From Loktanella sp. IMCC34160 (GTDB lineage Bacteria > Pseudomonadota > Alphaproteobacteria > Rhodobacterales > Rhodobacteraceae): a stretch of DNA of 64,000 nt. The translations under genes and the position numbers were made by a program. The stretch is from contig NZ_SELP01000004.1 in NCBI RefSeq assembly GCF_004145845.1, positions 62,001 through 126,000 on the forward strand. The letters run 5' to 3'. Numbering within the stretch: the stretch's first letter is position 1; each line of letters opens with the position of its first letter. Below, one piece after another: positions 17,956 through 26,292 of the stretch. Below the pieces are notes generated by a model, which did no database searches, had not been told where the DNA came from, and saw nothing but the letters and a program-made list of their open reading frames with translations.

Positions 17956-18366
17956 TCAGGCTGCTGCGGCCTTGCGCTGATCCAGCGACAGGGTGCCTGC
18001 GCCAAGGGCCACGATCATCAGCATCCCGCCCGCGATCGCCACGTTCTTCATGAACATGATCATCTCGGTCTGGGCGGCCATGCCCTCCATGCCGAACGAG
18101 GGCACAAGATGGAACAGGAAGCCGGACAGCAGGCTGAAGCCCGCCAGAAGGAAGGCGATGATGCGGGTCTGCCAGCCGATCAGCAGGGCGATGCCGCCGC
18201 CAAGTTCGGTCAGGATCACCAGCGGCAGAAGCGCGCCGGGAACGCCCATCATTTCCATGTATTGGGCGGTTCCGGAGTAGCCGGTGATCTTCTGGGCACC
18301 GGCCATGATGAAGATGAAGGCAAGGAAAACGCGGCCCAGCGGGGCGGCATATTGGGTGGAGTTCAT
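17956..18366 (-). CDS. DoxX family membrane protein
   Basis: A 136-residue inner-membrane protein with four hydrophobic helices. The start P-L-G-R-V-F-L-A-F-I-F-I-M-A-G-A-Q-K-I and the later G-G-G-I-A-L-L-I-G-W-Q-T-R segment are typical of DoxX. The family includes subunits of quinol oxidases and proteins involved in thiol stress, but its role here is unknown. ATG 18366 has AGGA nine bases upstream; an ATG at 18399 would add 11 residues. It diverges from trmB; the shared gap contains a REP palindrome. Confidence 0.8.
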   Translation of the reverse strand: MNSTQYAAPLGRVFLAFIFIMAGAQKITGYSGTAQYMEMMGVPGALLPLVILTELGGGIALLIGWQTRIIAFLLAGFSLLSGFLFHLVPSFGMEGMAAQTEMIMFMKNVAIAGGMLMIVALGAGTLSLDQRKAAAA

Positions 18367-18483
18367 ATCGAGGGTTCCTATCGGGGTTGCTGTTGACATG
18401 ACTTGCCTTGATCTGCGGGCGCCGCACAATTCGGATGATTTGAACATCTTGTGTGGGGTGGCGCACAGTTCCGCCCCTCTTGT

Positions 18484-18505
18484 GTAAGGTGGGTCTTGAC
18501 CCACC
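18484..18505 (+). repeat. REP palindrome upstream of trmB
   Basis: GTAA head followed by GGTGGGT-CTTG-ACCCACC, matching the copies around the RAYT gene with a different loop. It lies 52 bases before the trmB start in the divergent doxX/trmB region. Confidence 0.9.
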
Positions 18506-18556
18506 CGCCGTGATCGGCCCATTGATCCGCCCGCGCCCCCGCGCTAGAGGCCGCGC

Positions 18557-19276
18557 ATGACCGATGACAACACACATCCCACCGGCGCCCCGTGGCGCAA
18601 CTTCTATGGCCGGCTCAAGGGCAAGGGCCTGCGCAAGTCGCAGGAAGCCTATCTTGACGAAGACCTTGCCGCGCTCTCTCCCGGCGCGGTTGGGTGGGAG
18701 GAAAACCCCGACCGGACCCCGCTGGACCTTGCCGCCCTGTTTCCGGGGAAACAGGAGATCTGGGTCGAGATCGGCTTTGGCGGGGGCGAACATATGGTTC
18801 ACATGGCCGCCCGCTATCCGAACGTCGGGATCATCGGCTGCGAGCCCTATATCAACGGGGTCGCCATGCTTCTGGGCAAGATCCGCGAGGCCGGGGTGAC
18901 AAACCTTGCCGTGCATCCGGGCGACGCGCGCGACCTGTTCGATGTGCTGCCCAAAGGGTCGGTGGCCAAGGCCTTTCTGAACTACCCGGACCCCTGGCCC
19001 AAGAAACGCCACCACCGGCGGCGCTTCGTGACCCAGGATCACCTTGCGCCCCTGTTCGAGGTGCTGAAACCGGGGGCGGAATTCCGCGTGGCGACCGACA
19101 TCGAAGACTACGTGCGCCAGACCTTGCAAGAGGTGCCCAAGGCTGGGTTCAAATGGACAGCCGAAGGGCCCGCTGACTGGCGCGATCCTTGGGACGACTG
19201 GATTTCGACCCGCTACGAACAAAAGGCCCTGCGCGAAGGCCGCACACCGCATTACCTGACCTTTCTGCGCCCGTAA
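18557..19276 (+). CDS. trmB: tRNA (guanine-N7-)-methyltransferase
   Basis: A 239-residue SAM-dependent enzyme methylating G46 of tRNAs. The SAM site is W-V-E-I-G-F-G-G-G-E-H, followed by G-C-E-P-Y-I-N-G and the family signature Y-P-D-P-W-P-K-K-R-H-H-R-R-R-F. The C-terminus contains T-D-I-E-D-Y and a T-R-Y-E-x-K-A motif. The TAA stop (19274-19276) belongs to the GTAA head of a REP palindrome, so an insertion of that element probably defines the end of the gene. Confidence 0.95.
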   Translation: MTDDNTHPTGAPWRNFYGRLKGKGLRKSQEAYLDEDLAALSPGAVGWEENPDRTPLDLAALFPGKQEIWVEIGFGGGEHMVHMAARYPNVGIIGCEPYINGVAMLLGKIREAGVTNLAVHPGDARDLFDVLPKGSVAKAFLNYPDPWPKKRHHRRRFVTQDHLAPLFEVLKPGAEFRVATDIEDYVRQTLQEVPKAGFKWTAEGPADWRDPWDDWISTRYEQKALREGRTPHYLTFLRP

Positions 19277-19294
19277 GGTGGGTTTCAACCCACC
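19273..19294 (+). repeat. REP palindrome supplying the trmB stop codon
   Basis: GTAA followed by GGTGGGT-TTCA-ACCCACC. The same sequence and loop as the copy that ends the RAYT gene at 8054-8075. The TAA within its head is the trmB stop. Confidence 0.9.
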
Positions 19295-19366
19295 ATTGCC
19301 GGGCCTTATGGACCCTGCGCGCGCTCTGGTCTATCAGGGCGCTAACATCTGATCACGAAGGACCAC

Positions 19367-20722
19367 ATGATGTCCGGCCACGGCACTCCCATTCCCATGA
19401 CCTCCCGCAAATGCGGCCCCCTTACGGGCGAGGCCCGCGTACCCGGCGACAAGTCGATCTCGCACCGCTCGTTGATCCTTGGTGCACTGTCGGTGGGGGA
19501 AACCCGGATCAGCGGCCTTCTGGAAGGGCAGGACGTTCTGGACACCGCCAAGGCGATGCGCGCCTTCGGGGCCGAGGTGACGGATCACGGCAATGGCGAA
19601 TGGACGGTCAACGGGGTCGGCGTCGGCGGCTTTGCGGAACCGGAACAGGTGATCGACTGCGGCAACTCCGGCACCGGGGTCCGGCTGATCATGGGCTGCA
19701 TGGCGACCTCGCCGATCACCGCGACCTTCACCGGCGACGCCTCGCTCAATTCGCGACCCATGGGCCGGGTCACGGACCCGCTTGCCCTGTTCGGGGCGCA
19801 GGCCTTTGGCCGCACCGGGGGGCGCCTGCCGATGACCATCGTCGGCGCCGCCGATCCGGTCCCTGTGACCTACACGGTGCCGGTGCCCTCGGCCCAGGTG
19901 AAATCCGCCGTCCTTCTGGCCGGGTTGAACGCACCGGGCCAGACCGTCGTGATCGAGAAAGAGGCGACCCGCGACCATACCGAACGGATGTTGGTGGGGT
20001 TCGGGGCAGAGCTGACCGTCGAAGAGACCGACGCAGGCCGGGTCATCACCCTGACGGGCCAGCCCGAGTTGAAACCCCAGGCCATCGTCGTCCCGCGTGA
20101 TCCGTCGTCGGCCGCCTTCCCGGTTTGTGCGGCGCTGATCACCGAAGGGTCCGACGTTCTGGTCCCGAATATCGGCCTCAACCCCACCCGCGCTGGCCTC
20201 TTCACCACCCTGCGCGAAATGGGCGCCGATCTGGAATATGAGAACCTGCGCGAAGAGGGCGGCGAACCCGTTGCCGACCTGCGCGCCAAATTCAGCCCTA
20301 ACCTGAAGGGGGTCGAGGTTCCGCCGGAACGCGCCGCCAGCATGATCGACGAATACCCCGTCCTGTCCGTGGTCGCCGCCTTTGCCGAAGGTCAGACCGT
20401 GATGAAGGGGGTCAAGGAACTGCGGGTCAAGGAATCCGACCGGATCGACGCGATGGCCAAGGGGCTGCGCGCTGCCGGGGTCACCGTGGACGAGGGCGAG
20501 GATTGGTGGATCGTCACCGGGCGCGGATTTGGCAATGTGCCGGGCGGCGTGACCGTTGAAAGCCGACTGGATCACCGCATCGCCATGTCCTTCATGGTCA
20601 TGGGCATGGCCACCGAAAAACCGATGCGCGTCGATGATGGCGGCCCGATTGCCACGTCCTTCCCGATTTTCGAGCCGCTGATGGCCAGCCTTGGGGCGCA
20701 GGTCAGCCGGGACAACAGCTGA
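19367..20722 (+). CDS. aroA: 5-enolpyruvylshikimate-3-phosphate synthase (class II-like)
   Basis: A 451-residue enzyme of the shikimate pathway joining PEP and shikimate-3-phosphate. Blocks such as [35 protein letters not shown] and L-R-V-K-E-S-D-R are those of class II (CP4-like) enzymes. In the PEP-site loop C-G-N-S-G-T-G the residue at 102 is Gly, where the well-known Agrobacterium CP4 enzyme has Ala. The start at 19367 has GAAGGA at about seven bases. It leads aroA-small ORF-cmk. Confidence 0.95.
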   Translation: MMSGHGTPIPMTSRKCGPLTGEARVPGDKSISHRSLILGALSVGETRISGLLEGQDVLDTAKAMRAFGAEVTDHGNGEWTVNGVGVGGFAEPEQVIDCGNSGTGVRLIMGCMATSPITATFTGDASLNSRPMGRVTDPLALFGAQAFGRTGGRLPMTIVGAADPVPVTYTVPVPSAQVKSAVLLAGLNAPGQTVVIEKEATRDHTERMLVGFGAELTVEETDAGRVITLTGQPELKPQAIVVPRDPSSAAFPVCAALITEGSDVLVPNIGLNPTRAGLFTTLREMGADLEYENLREEGGEPVADLRAKFSPNLKGVEVPPERAASMIDEYPVLSVVAAFAEGQTVMKGVKELRVKESDRIDAMAKGLRAAGVTVDEGEDWWIVTGRGFGNVPGGVTVESRLDHRIAMSFMVMGMATEKPMRVDDGGPIATSFPIFEPLMASLGAQVSRDNS

Positions 20723-20724
20723 TC

Positions 20725-20841
20725 ATGGCGGACGAGCCGGCAAAGCCCAACTGGCGCGCCCGCATCGTGATTGGCGTGATTGCAGTTCTGGGGGCGATCC
20801 GGCTGTTCGAGATTTACGTCGGTACACCACGGGGGTTTTGA
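20725..20841 (+). CDS. 38-residue hypothetical membrane peptide between aroA and cmk
   Basis: An ATG two bases after the aroA stop opens a 38-codon frame ending two bases before the cmk start. The peptide begins [13 protein letters not shown], then has one hydrophobic helix ([12 protein letters not shown]) and ends in [12 protein letters not shown]. Tight packing and codon use like its neighbours support a real coding gene. Function is unknown; a single-span membrane peptide is the best description. Confidence 0.65.
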   Translation: MADEPAKPNWRARIVIGVIAVLGAIRLFEIYVGTPRGF

Positions 20842-20843
20842 CC

Positions 20844-21452
20844 ATGGCGTTCACCATCGCAATCGACGGGCCTGCTGCCGCTGGCAAGGGCACGATTTCC
20901 AAGGCGGTCGCGGCGCATTTCGGTTTCGCCCATCTGGACACCGGGCTGCTGTATCGCGCGGTCGGGGCCAGGGTTCTGGCCGGGGCCGACCCGGTAGAGG
21001 CCGCCCGTGCCCTGTGTGCCGAAGACCTTGAGGCGGACAATCTACGCACGCCGGATGTGGCGCAGGCCGCCAGCAAGGTTGCCGTTATTGCCGACGTCCG
21101 CGCGGCGCTTGTGGATTTCCAGCGCGCCTTTGCCCGCCGCGATGGCGGGGCGGTTCTGGACGGGCGCGACATCGGCACCGTGATCTGCCCGGACGCCGAG
21201 GCAAAGCTGTTCGTGACCGCCAGTGTCGAGGCCCGCGCCGACCGCCGCTATCGCGAGTTGCTGGGCAATGGGCATGAGGTGACGCTCGAAGACGTGGCTG
21301 CCGATGTCCGTGCCCGCGATGACCGCGACCAAAGCCGCGCCGCCGCGCCGTTGAAGCCAGCCGAGGATGCCGTGCTGATCGACACCTCGGACCTGACGAT
21401 TGAACAGGCCGTCGCCCGCGCCATCGCTGTTGTGGACGCGGTCAGGGGCTGA
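20844..21452 (+). CDS. cmk: cytidylate kinase
   Basis: A 202-residue P-loop kinase phosphorylating CMP and dCMP. The start [17 protein letters not shown] shows Walker A (G-P-A-A-A-G-K-G), followed by L-D-T-G-L-L-Y-R-A and the nucleotide-binding D-G-R-D-I-G-T segment. The C-terminal V-L-I-D-T-S-D-L-T motif is characteristic. The start at 20844 follows the small ORF by two bases. In many alphaproteobacteria rpsA is the next gene; here a LysR gene and a membrane gene intervene, and the last 11 bases of cmk overlap the LysR gene tail to tail. Confidence 0.95.
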   Translation: MAFTIAIDGPAAAGKGTISKAVAAHFGFAHLDTGLLYRAVGARVLAGADPVEAARALCAEDLEADNLRTPDVAQAASKVAVIADVRAALVDFQRAFARRDGGAVLDGRDIGTVICPDAEAKLFVTASVEARADRRYRELLGNGHEVTLEDVAADVRARDDRDQSRAAAPLKPAEDAVLIDTSDLTIEQAVARAIAVVDAVRG

Positions 21453-22341
21453 CGCCCGCCTCGGCCTTGAAGGCCTCTGCCAGAAAATCGAACACGTGCC
21501 GCACCCGCCGGTTCGACCGCACATCCCGATGCACCAAAAGCCAGACCGGGAAGGGGATCGGCGGCAGATCCGGCAGGACGGGGACAACATCTGGGTCCGC
21601 GTCGCCAACCCGCGCGTCACAGGGGCCGATGCCCAGCCCGGCCCGCACCATTTCCCACATGACGTTGTGGTCCTCTGTCACATAGGGAAAATTCGCCGCC
21701 GTTACCGGAAACCCCATCGACTGGTAGAACTGCAAATACCCCTCGCGGTCGTCGATATTGATGAAATCCGCGCGGGACAGGTCGGCCAGCGTGTTGATCG
21801 GCCCGATCCGGTCAAGATAGCTGCGCGCCGCATAGAAACGCCCGGTCGCGTCAGGCAGGCGGGTGCCGATCAGTTCCGGTTCTGTGGGGCGGATATTGCG
21901 GACCGCGATGTCGGCCTCGCGGGTTTGCAGGTTCTTGTGATCGTTGCCGGGGATCAGGACGATGGTGATCTCGGGCGCTTCCGCCCGCATCCGCGCGATC
22001 AGCGGCGGCAGGATGCGCGAGGCGAACAGGTCTGTCGCCGTGATCCGCACCTCGCCCGCAAGGGTCTGGGACATGCCAAAGGCGGACCGGCTGATGGCGC
22101 TGGCGGCGCGGTTCATGTCGGCGGCCATCGGCACCAGATCGCGGGCCGCGGGGGTCAGCTCGATCCGCTGGCCGACCCGTTCGAACAAGGTCACGCCAAG
22201 CGTCGCCTCAAGTGCCGCGACCTGACGGCTGATGGTCGGCTGCGTCGTGCCAAGTGCGATGGCCGCGGCGGAAAACGACCCGGCCTCGGCCGTGGCAAGG
22301 AAGCTGCGCAGGTGGTTCCAGTCGATTTTCGGGCTATCCAT
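21442..22341 (-). CDS. LysR-family transcriptional regulator
   Basis: A 299-residue LTTR. The N-terminal winged helix ([29 protein letters not shown]) is followed by a periplasmic-binding-like effector domain from about residue 90. The effector is not identifiable. It diverges from a DUF6326 membrane gene with 89 bases between starts, and a near-perfect palindrome covers its own start codon, which suits autorepression and control of the neighbour. The ATG at 22341 is chosen because [14 protein letters not shown] is a usual LysR start. Confidence 0.9.
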   Translation of the reverse strand: MDSPKIDWNHLRSFLATAEAGSFSAAAIALGTTQPTISRQVAALEATLGVTLFERVGQRIELTPAARDLVPMAADMNRAASAISRSAFGMSQTLAGEVRITATDLFASRILPPLIARMRAEAPEITIVLIPGNDHKNLQTREADIAVRNIRPTEPELIGTRLPDATGRFYAARSYLDRIGPINTLADLSRADFINIDDREGYLQFYQSMGFPVTAANFPYVTEDHNVMWEMVRAGLGIGPCDARVGDADPDVVPVLPDLPPIPFPVWLLVHRDVRSNRRVRHVFDFLAEAFKAEAGVSP

Positions 22342-22353
22342 GCAAATTTGTAT
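22340..22353. promoter_or_regulatory. putative LysR operator (T-N11-A type palindrome)
   Basis: ATGCAAATTTGTAT is a 14-base palindrome with one mismatched pair, centred on AATT. It overlaps the LysR start codon, and ACAAATTTTGT (about 22363-22373) repeats its core. The sequence fits the LysR box pattern; binding is inferred only from position. Confidence 0.5.
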
Positions 22354-22430
22354 GACTTGGCAACAAATTTTGTCAATTCGCATGAGGCGCAACTGGGCCT
22401 ATTCCGGGCCCAAGGATCAAGGAGAACCCC

Positions 22431-22850
22431 ATGCACCCCAATGCCCAAGCCCCCCACAAACTTCCCCGGCGCGAGCTTCTGTTCACGCTCTGGGTCTTTG
22501 TGATGTTCCTCTACGCCTATTGCGACATCCTCGGGCTGTTCGACCGGACAGTTCTGGAACAGGTGCTGACCGGCACGGTTGGCGGCGTGGAAATGACCCA
22601 AGGCTTCCTTGTCGCGGCGGGCGTCCTGATGATGCTGCCGATCTTTATGGTGCTGCTGACCCGGATCATGGCCTACACCTGCGCCCGCTGGTTCAACATC
22701 GGGATCGGGACGATCAAGACCGTGGTGATGATCGCCACCCTGATGACCCCCAGCACCGCCTATTACTGGATGTTCGGCCTGATCGAGATCGCCACGACCG
22801 CCACGATTGTCTGGCTGGCCTGGACCTGGACCCCAGAGATGGAGCGCTAA
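22431..22850 (+). CDS. DUF6326-like membrane protein
   Basis: A 139-residue protein with four predicted helices (about 17-38, 61-82, 90-112, 115-133). The segment L-W-V-F-V-M-F-L-Y-A-Y-C-D-I-L-G-L-F-D resembles the DUF6326 family, in which a short aromatic-rich first helix is followed by a C-D pair. Function is unknown. It is divergent from the LysR gene and therefore the likely target of that regulator. Confidence 0.65.
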   Translation: MHPNAQAPHKLPRRELLFTLWVFVMFLYAYCDILGLFDRTVLEQVLTGTVGGVEMTQGFLVAAGVLMMLPIFMVLLTRIMAYTCARWFNIGIGTIKTVVMIATLMTPSTAYYWMFGLIEIATTATIVWLAWTWTPEMER

Positions 22851-22864
22851 CCCACGCCGCCCTC

Positions 22865-22893
22865 TTGTCGACAGGCGCGAAATCCCCTATACG
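22865..22893 (+). promoter_or_regulatory. putative sigma-70 promoter of rpsA
   Basis: TTGTCG (22865-22870), a 17-base spacer and TATACG (22888-22893). Four of six positions of each hexamer fit the consensus. It would give a leader of about 155 bases before rpsA. Confidence 0.55.
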
Positions 22894-22938
22894 CGCGCCT
22901 GTTGAAGCGGCGGCACAGTCGTGAACAGAGATCGGGGC

Positions 22939-22970
22939 AGGGTCGGAACATTCCGGCCCTCTTTGTTTTC
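22939..22970 (+). promoter_or_regulatory. terminator-like hairpin in the rpsA leader
   Basis: AGGGTCGGAA (22939-22948) pairs with TTCCGGCCCT (22951-22960) in ten base pairs with one G-U, followed by CTTTGTTTTC. It lies downstream of the predicted promoter and about 90 bases before the rpsA ATG, so it may be an attenuator for S1 synthesis, or a terminator for the upstream gene. Confidence 0.55.
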
Positions 22971-23056
22971 TTCGTTGCTTCGACCAACCGAAACCCAAAG
23001 ACCGGCGGAGACAACCGCCTGGCCCGAATAGACACACAAAAGGAAACGAACCGCAT

Positions 23057-24736
23057 ATGTGCGCTAAAAACACCATGGAGGAATTCGAAGCCCTCCTTAA
23101 CGAAAGCTTCGAAATCGACACCCCCGAAGAAGGTTCCGTCGTCAAAGGCAAGGTCATCGCCATCGAGGCAGGCCAGGCCATCATCGACGTCGGCTACAAG
23201 ATGGAAGGCCGTGTCGAACTTAAAGAATTCGCAAACCCCGGTGAATCCCCGGAAATCAGCGTTGGCGACGAAGTCGAGGTTTACCTCCGCGCCGCTGAAA
23301 ACGCCCGTGGCGAAGCTGTCCTGTCGCGCGAAATGGCGCGCCGCGAGGAAGCCTGGGATCGTCTGGAAAAAGCCTATGCCGACGAACTGCGCGTTGACGG
23401 TGCCATCTTTGGCCGCGTCAAGGGCGGCTTCACCGTCGATCTGGGCGGCGCTGTTGCGTTCCTTCCCGGTAGCCAGGTTGACGTGCGCCCCGTGCGCGAC
23501 GCCGGCCCGCTGATGGGTCTCAAGCAGCCGTTCCAGATTCTGAAAATGGACCGTCGCCGTGGCAACATCGTTGTGTCGCGTCGCGCCATCCTTGAAGAAT
23601 CGCGTGCCGAACAGCGCGCCGAGGTCATCGGCAACCTGACCGAAGGCCAGGCTGTTGACGGTGTCGTCAAGAACATCACCGAATACGGCGCCTTCGTCGA
23701 TCTGGGCGGTGTTGACGGCCTGCTGCACGTCACCGACATGGCATGGCGCCGGGTCAACCACCCGTCCGAAATCCTGTCGATCGGCGAGACCATCAAGGTT
23801 CAGGTCATCAAGATCAACAAGGAAACTCACCGCATCAGCCTTGGCATGAAGCAGCTGCAGGACGATCCGTGGGACGCCGTCGAGGCCAAGTATGCGCTGG
23901 AAACCGTGCACACCGGCCGCGTGACCAACATCACCGACTACGGCGCGTTCGTGGAACTGGAACCGGGCGTCGAAGGCCTTGTCCACGTTTCCGAAATGTC
24001 CTGGACCAAGAAGAACGTCCACCCCGGCAAGATCGTTTCGACCAGCCAGGAAGTGGAAGTCATGGTTCTGGAAATCGACAGCGCCAAGCGTCGCGTTTCC
24101 CTTGGTCTCAAGCAGACCATGCGCAACCCGTGGGAAGTCTTTGCCGAAACCCACCCGGAAGGGACCGAGGTCGAAGGCGAAGTCAAGAACATCACCGAAT
24201 TCGGTCTGTTCATCGGCCTGCCGGGCGAGATCGACGGCATGGTGCACTTGTCCGACCTGTCCTGGGACGAGCGTGGCGAAGACGCCATCCAGTCCTACCG
24301 CAAGGGCGACATGGTCAAGGCCAAGGTCACCGAAGTGGACGTCGAGAAAGAGCGCATTTCGCTCTCGATCAAAGCCCTGGACGGTGACCCGTTCGCCGAT
24401 GCCGTTGGTGGCGTGAAGCGTGGCTCGATCATCACCGTGAACGTGACCGCCATCGAAGACGGCGGGATCGAAGTGGAATACGAAGGCATGAAGTCCTTCA
24501 TCCGCCGCTCCGATCTGTCGCGTGACCGTGCCGAACAGCGCCCCGAGCGTTTCGGCGTTGGTGACAAGGTCGACGTGCGCGTGACCAACATCGACAGCAA
24601 GACCCGCAAGCTGGGTCTGTCGATCAAGGCCCGCGAAATCGCCGAAGAAAAGGAAGCCGTTGAGCAGTATGGCTCGTCCGACTCGGGCGCGTCGCTGGGC
24701 GACATCCTTGGCGCAGCGCTCAAGGGCGACGAATAA
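23057..24736 (+). CDS. rpsA: 30S ribosomal protein S1
   Basis: A 559-residue protein with six S1 (OB-fold) repeats, recruiting mRNA to the 30S subunit. Repeat landmarks are G-x-V-K-N-I-T-E-Y-G-A-F-V-D-L-G and G-L-L-H-V-T-D-M-A-W in domain 3, and similar segments in domains 4-6 (e.g. I-T-D-Y-G-A-F-V-E-L-E and L-V-H-V-S-E-M-S-W). The start MCAKNTMEEFEALL at 23057 has AAAGGAAA upstream. It is followed by a strong terminator, so it is a single-gene unit. Confidence 0.97.
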   Translation: MCAKNTMEEFEALLNESFEIDTPEEGSVVKGKVIAIEAGQAIIDVGYKMEGRVELKEFANPGESPEISVGDEVEVYLRAAENARGEAVLSREMARREEAWDRLEKAYADELRVDGAIFGRVKGGFTVDLGGAVAFLPGSQVDVRPVRDAGPLMGLKQPFQILKMDRRRGNIVVSRRAILEESRAEQRAEVIGNLTEGQAVDGVVKNITEYGAFVDLGGVDGLLHVTDMAWRRVNHPSEILSIGETIKVQVIKINKETHRISLGMKQLQDDPWDAVEAKYALETVHTGRVTNITDYGAFVELEPGVEGLVHVSEMSWTKKNVHPGKIVSTSQEVEVMVLEIDSAKRRVSLGLKQTMRNPWEVFAETHPEGTEVEGEVKNITEFGLFIGLPGEIDGMVHLSDLSWDERGEDAIQSYRKGDMVKAKVTEVDVEKERISLSIKALDGDPFADAVGGVKRGSIITVNVTAIEDGGIEVEYEGMKSFIRRSDLSRDRAEQRPERFGVGDKVDVRVTNIDSKTRKLGLSIKAREIAEEKEAVEQYGSSDSGASLGDILGAALKGDE

Positions 24737-24760
24737 TTCCCGACCCGGTTGGGATGACAG

Positions 24761-24790
24761 GGGCCCCGGCGGTGACGCCGGGGCCCTTTT
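24761..24790 (+). terminator. intrinsic terminator of rpsA
   Basis: Perfect 11-base stem (GGGCCCCGGCG with CGCCGGGGCCC), loop GTGA, then TTTT. It ends rpsA transcription 25 bases after the stop codon. Confidence 0.93.
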
Positions 24791-25014
24791 CTGTGCGAAT
24801 CATGCCTAACCATCGTTTCATCGGCGCGGGGCCCGTGGCCGGTTCACGTCCCGGCGGGGCGTTCGGACGCGGCCAGAGCGCCAAGAATCGGGGATTATTC
24901 GACAAATCGGAACGAAACCCTGTATCGCGAACCGATTTTCCGCCTATAGTCTGGGTCGATGGAGCGGGACCAACCCGCAGAGAATGATAAAAATCGTCCC
25001 CGGGGGGTTGAGGA

Positions 25015-25296
25015 ATGATCAGGTCCGAACTGATCCAGAAGATCGCAGACGAAAACCCGCATCTTTATCAGCGCGACGTCGAAAAGATCGTCAACACAAT
25101 CTTCGAAGAAATCACGGACGCCATGGCCCGAGGAGATCGGGTTGAACTGCGTGGTTTCGGCGCATTTTCGGTCAAGAAACGGGATGGGCGGACTGGCCGC
25201 AATCCCCGGACAGGCGAATCTGTCGCAGTCGAAGAAAAGCATGTTCCGTTCTTCAAGACCGGCAAGCTGTTGCGCGACCGGCTGAACGGGGCGTAA
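25015..25296 (+). CDS. ihfB: integration host factor subunit beta
   Basis: A 93-residue nucleoid DNA-bending protein. [19 protein letters not shown] at the start, [12 protein letters not shown] and the intercalating-proline arm G-R-N-P-R-T-G-E are the IHF beta signatures. It forms a heterodimer with IhfA. The start has GGGG upstream at 25001-25008. The preceding 278-base gap contains the rpsA terminator and, before the gene, TATAGT at 24945-24950 as a possible -10 box; no reading frame there looks real. Confidence 0.95.
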   Translation: MIRSELIQKIADENPHLYQRDVEKIVNTIFEEITDAMARGDRVELRGFGAFSVKKRDGRTGRNPRTGESVAVEEKHVPFFKTGKLLRDRLNGA

Positions 25297-25306
25297 ACTC
25301 CGCCAC

Positions 25307-25648
25307 ATGAAAACCATTCGTTACGCCTTCTGGGCCATTGTCGCGCTGTGCCTGATCCTTGTCGGGCTGGCCAATCGTGAACCAACCGTGCTGCGGGCGA
25401 TGCCGGATCGGCTGGCCGAACTGCTCGGGATTTCGCCGGTCATCGAACTGCCGCTGTTCGTGGTCCTGTTCCTGGGTGTCGGTCTTGGCCTTCTGATCGG
25501 GTTCTTCTGGGAATGGATCCGCGAATATCGGCAGCGGGCCGAGGCACGGGTCCGCGCGCGCGAGCTGGAGCAGCTGAGGCGGGAAGTGGCCCGCACGCGC
25601 GAGACCGACGGCAAGGATGATATCATCGCCCTTCTGGACGGAAACTGA
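25307..25648 (+). CDS. LapA-like membrane protein (DUF1049)
   Basis: A 113-residue inner-membrane protein with two helices (about 6-22 and 46-67) separated by a short loop, then a basic C-terminal coiled-coil stretch ([12 protein letters not shown]). This is the plan of LapA/LapB-associated proteins that help control LPS assembly. It lies directly after ihfB, as in many proteobacteria, and its stop overlaps the trpF start (TGATG). Confidence 0.82.
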   Translation: MKTIRYAFWAIVALCLILVGLANREPTVLRAMPDRLAELLGISPVIELPLFVVLFLGVGLGLLIGFFWEWIREYRQRAEARVRARELEQLRREVARTRETDGKDDIIALLDGN

Positions 25649-26292
25649 TGCCCAAAGACACGGCGGTGAAGATTTGCGGGCTGAAGACCCGCGATCAGGT
25701 CTTGGGCGCGGTCGCGGCCGGTGCCCGCTATGTCGGGTTCAACTTCTTTCCCAAAAGCCCTCGGTTCGTGACCGTCGATCAGGCCGCCGCGCTCATGCTT
25801 GAAGTGCCCGTCGGCGTGGCCAAGGTCGCGCTGGTGGTGAATATGGACGACGCCGGCATTGCCGAGATCGTGGACCGGACCACCGCCGACATGATCCAGT
25901 TGCACGGGTCCGAAACGCCAGAGCGGGTGGCCGAGGTTCGCGCCCGCTTTGGACTTCCGGTGATGAAGGCCATCGGCATCGCCGGACCCGAAGACGTGGC
26001 GGCGATCGACATCTATTCCGACGTGGCCGATCAGTTGCTGATTGATGCCAAGGCCCCAAAGGGTGCGGACTTGCCGGGCGGCAATGGCCTGCCCTTCGAT
26101 TGGCGGCTTGTGAACCGCAAATACTGGCGCCGCCCATGGATGCTTGCCGGGGGGCTGACCGCTGATAATGTCGCGTTGGCGGTCCAGATGACCGGGGCCC
26201 GGCAGGTCGATGTCGCCTCGGGTGTCGAATCCGCGCCCGGCGAAAAGGACCCGGCCATGATGGCCGCCTTTGTCGAGGCCGCCCGGTCGTGA
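25648..26292 (+). CDS. trpF: phosphoribosylanthranilate isomerase
   Basis: A 214-residue TIM-barrel enzyme of tryptophan synthesis converting PRA to Cd[11 protein letters not shown] (catalytic Cys), F-F-P-K-S-P-R, Q-L-H-G-S-E, and the final L-A-G-G-L and D-V-A-S-G-V-E-S phosphate loop are all present. It is coupled by one-base overlap to the upstream LapA-like gene, and its stop overlaps the GTG start of a sulfotransferase-like gene that separates it from trpB. Confidence 0.95.
   Translation: MPKDTAVKICGLKTRDQVLGAVAAGARYVGFNFFPKSPRFVTVDQAAALMLEVPVGVAKVALVVNMDDAGIAEIVDRTTADMIQLHGSETPERVAEVRARFGLPVMKAIGIAGPEDVAAIDIYSDVADQLLIDAKAPKGADLPGGNGLPFDWRLVNRKYWRRPWMLAGGLTADNVALAVQMTGARQVDVASGVESAPGEKDPAMMAAFVEAARS

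Noticed and set aside
17492-19288. A 598-codon minus-strand frame spanning trmB, the doxX promoter and the GFA gene
   Set aside because: It crosses several real genes on both strands and reads through a REP; only the doxX frame within this region is convincing.
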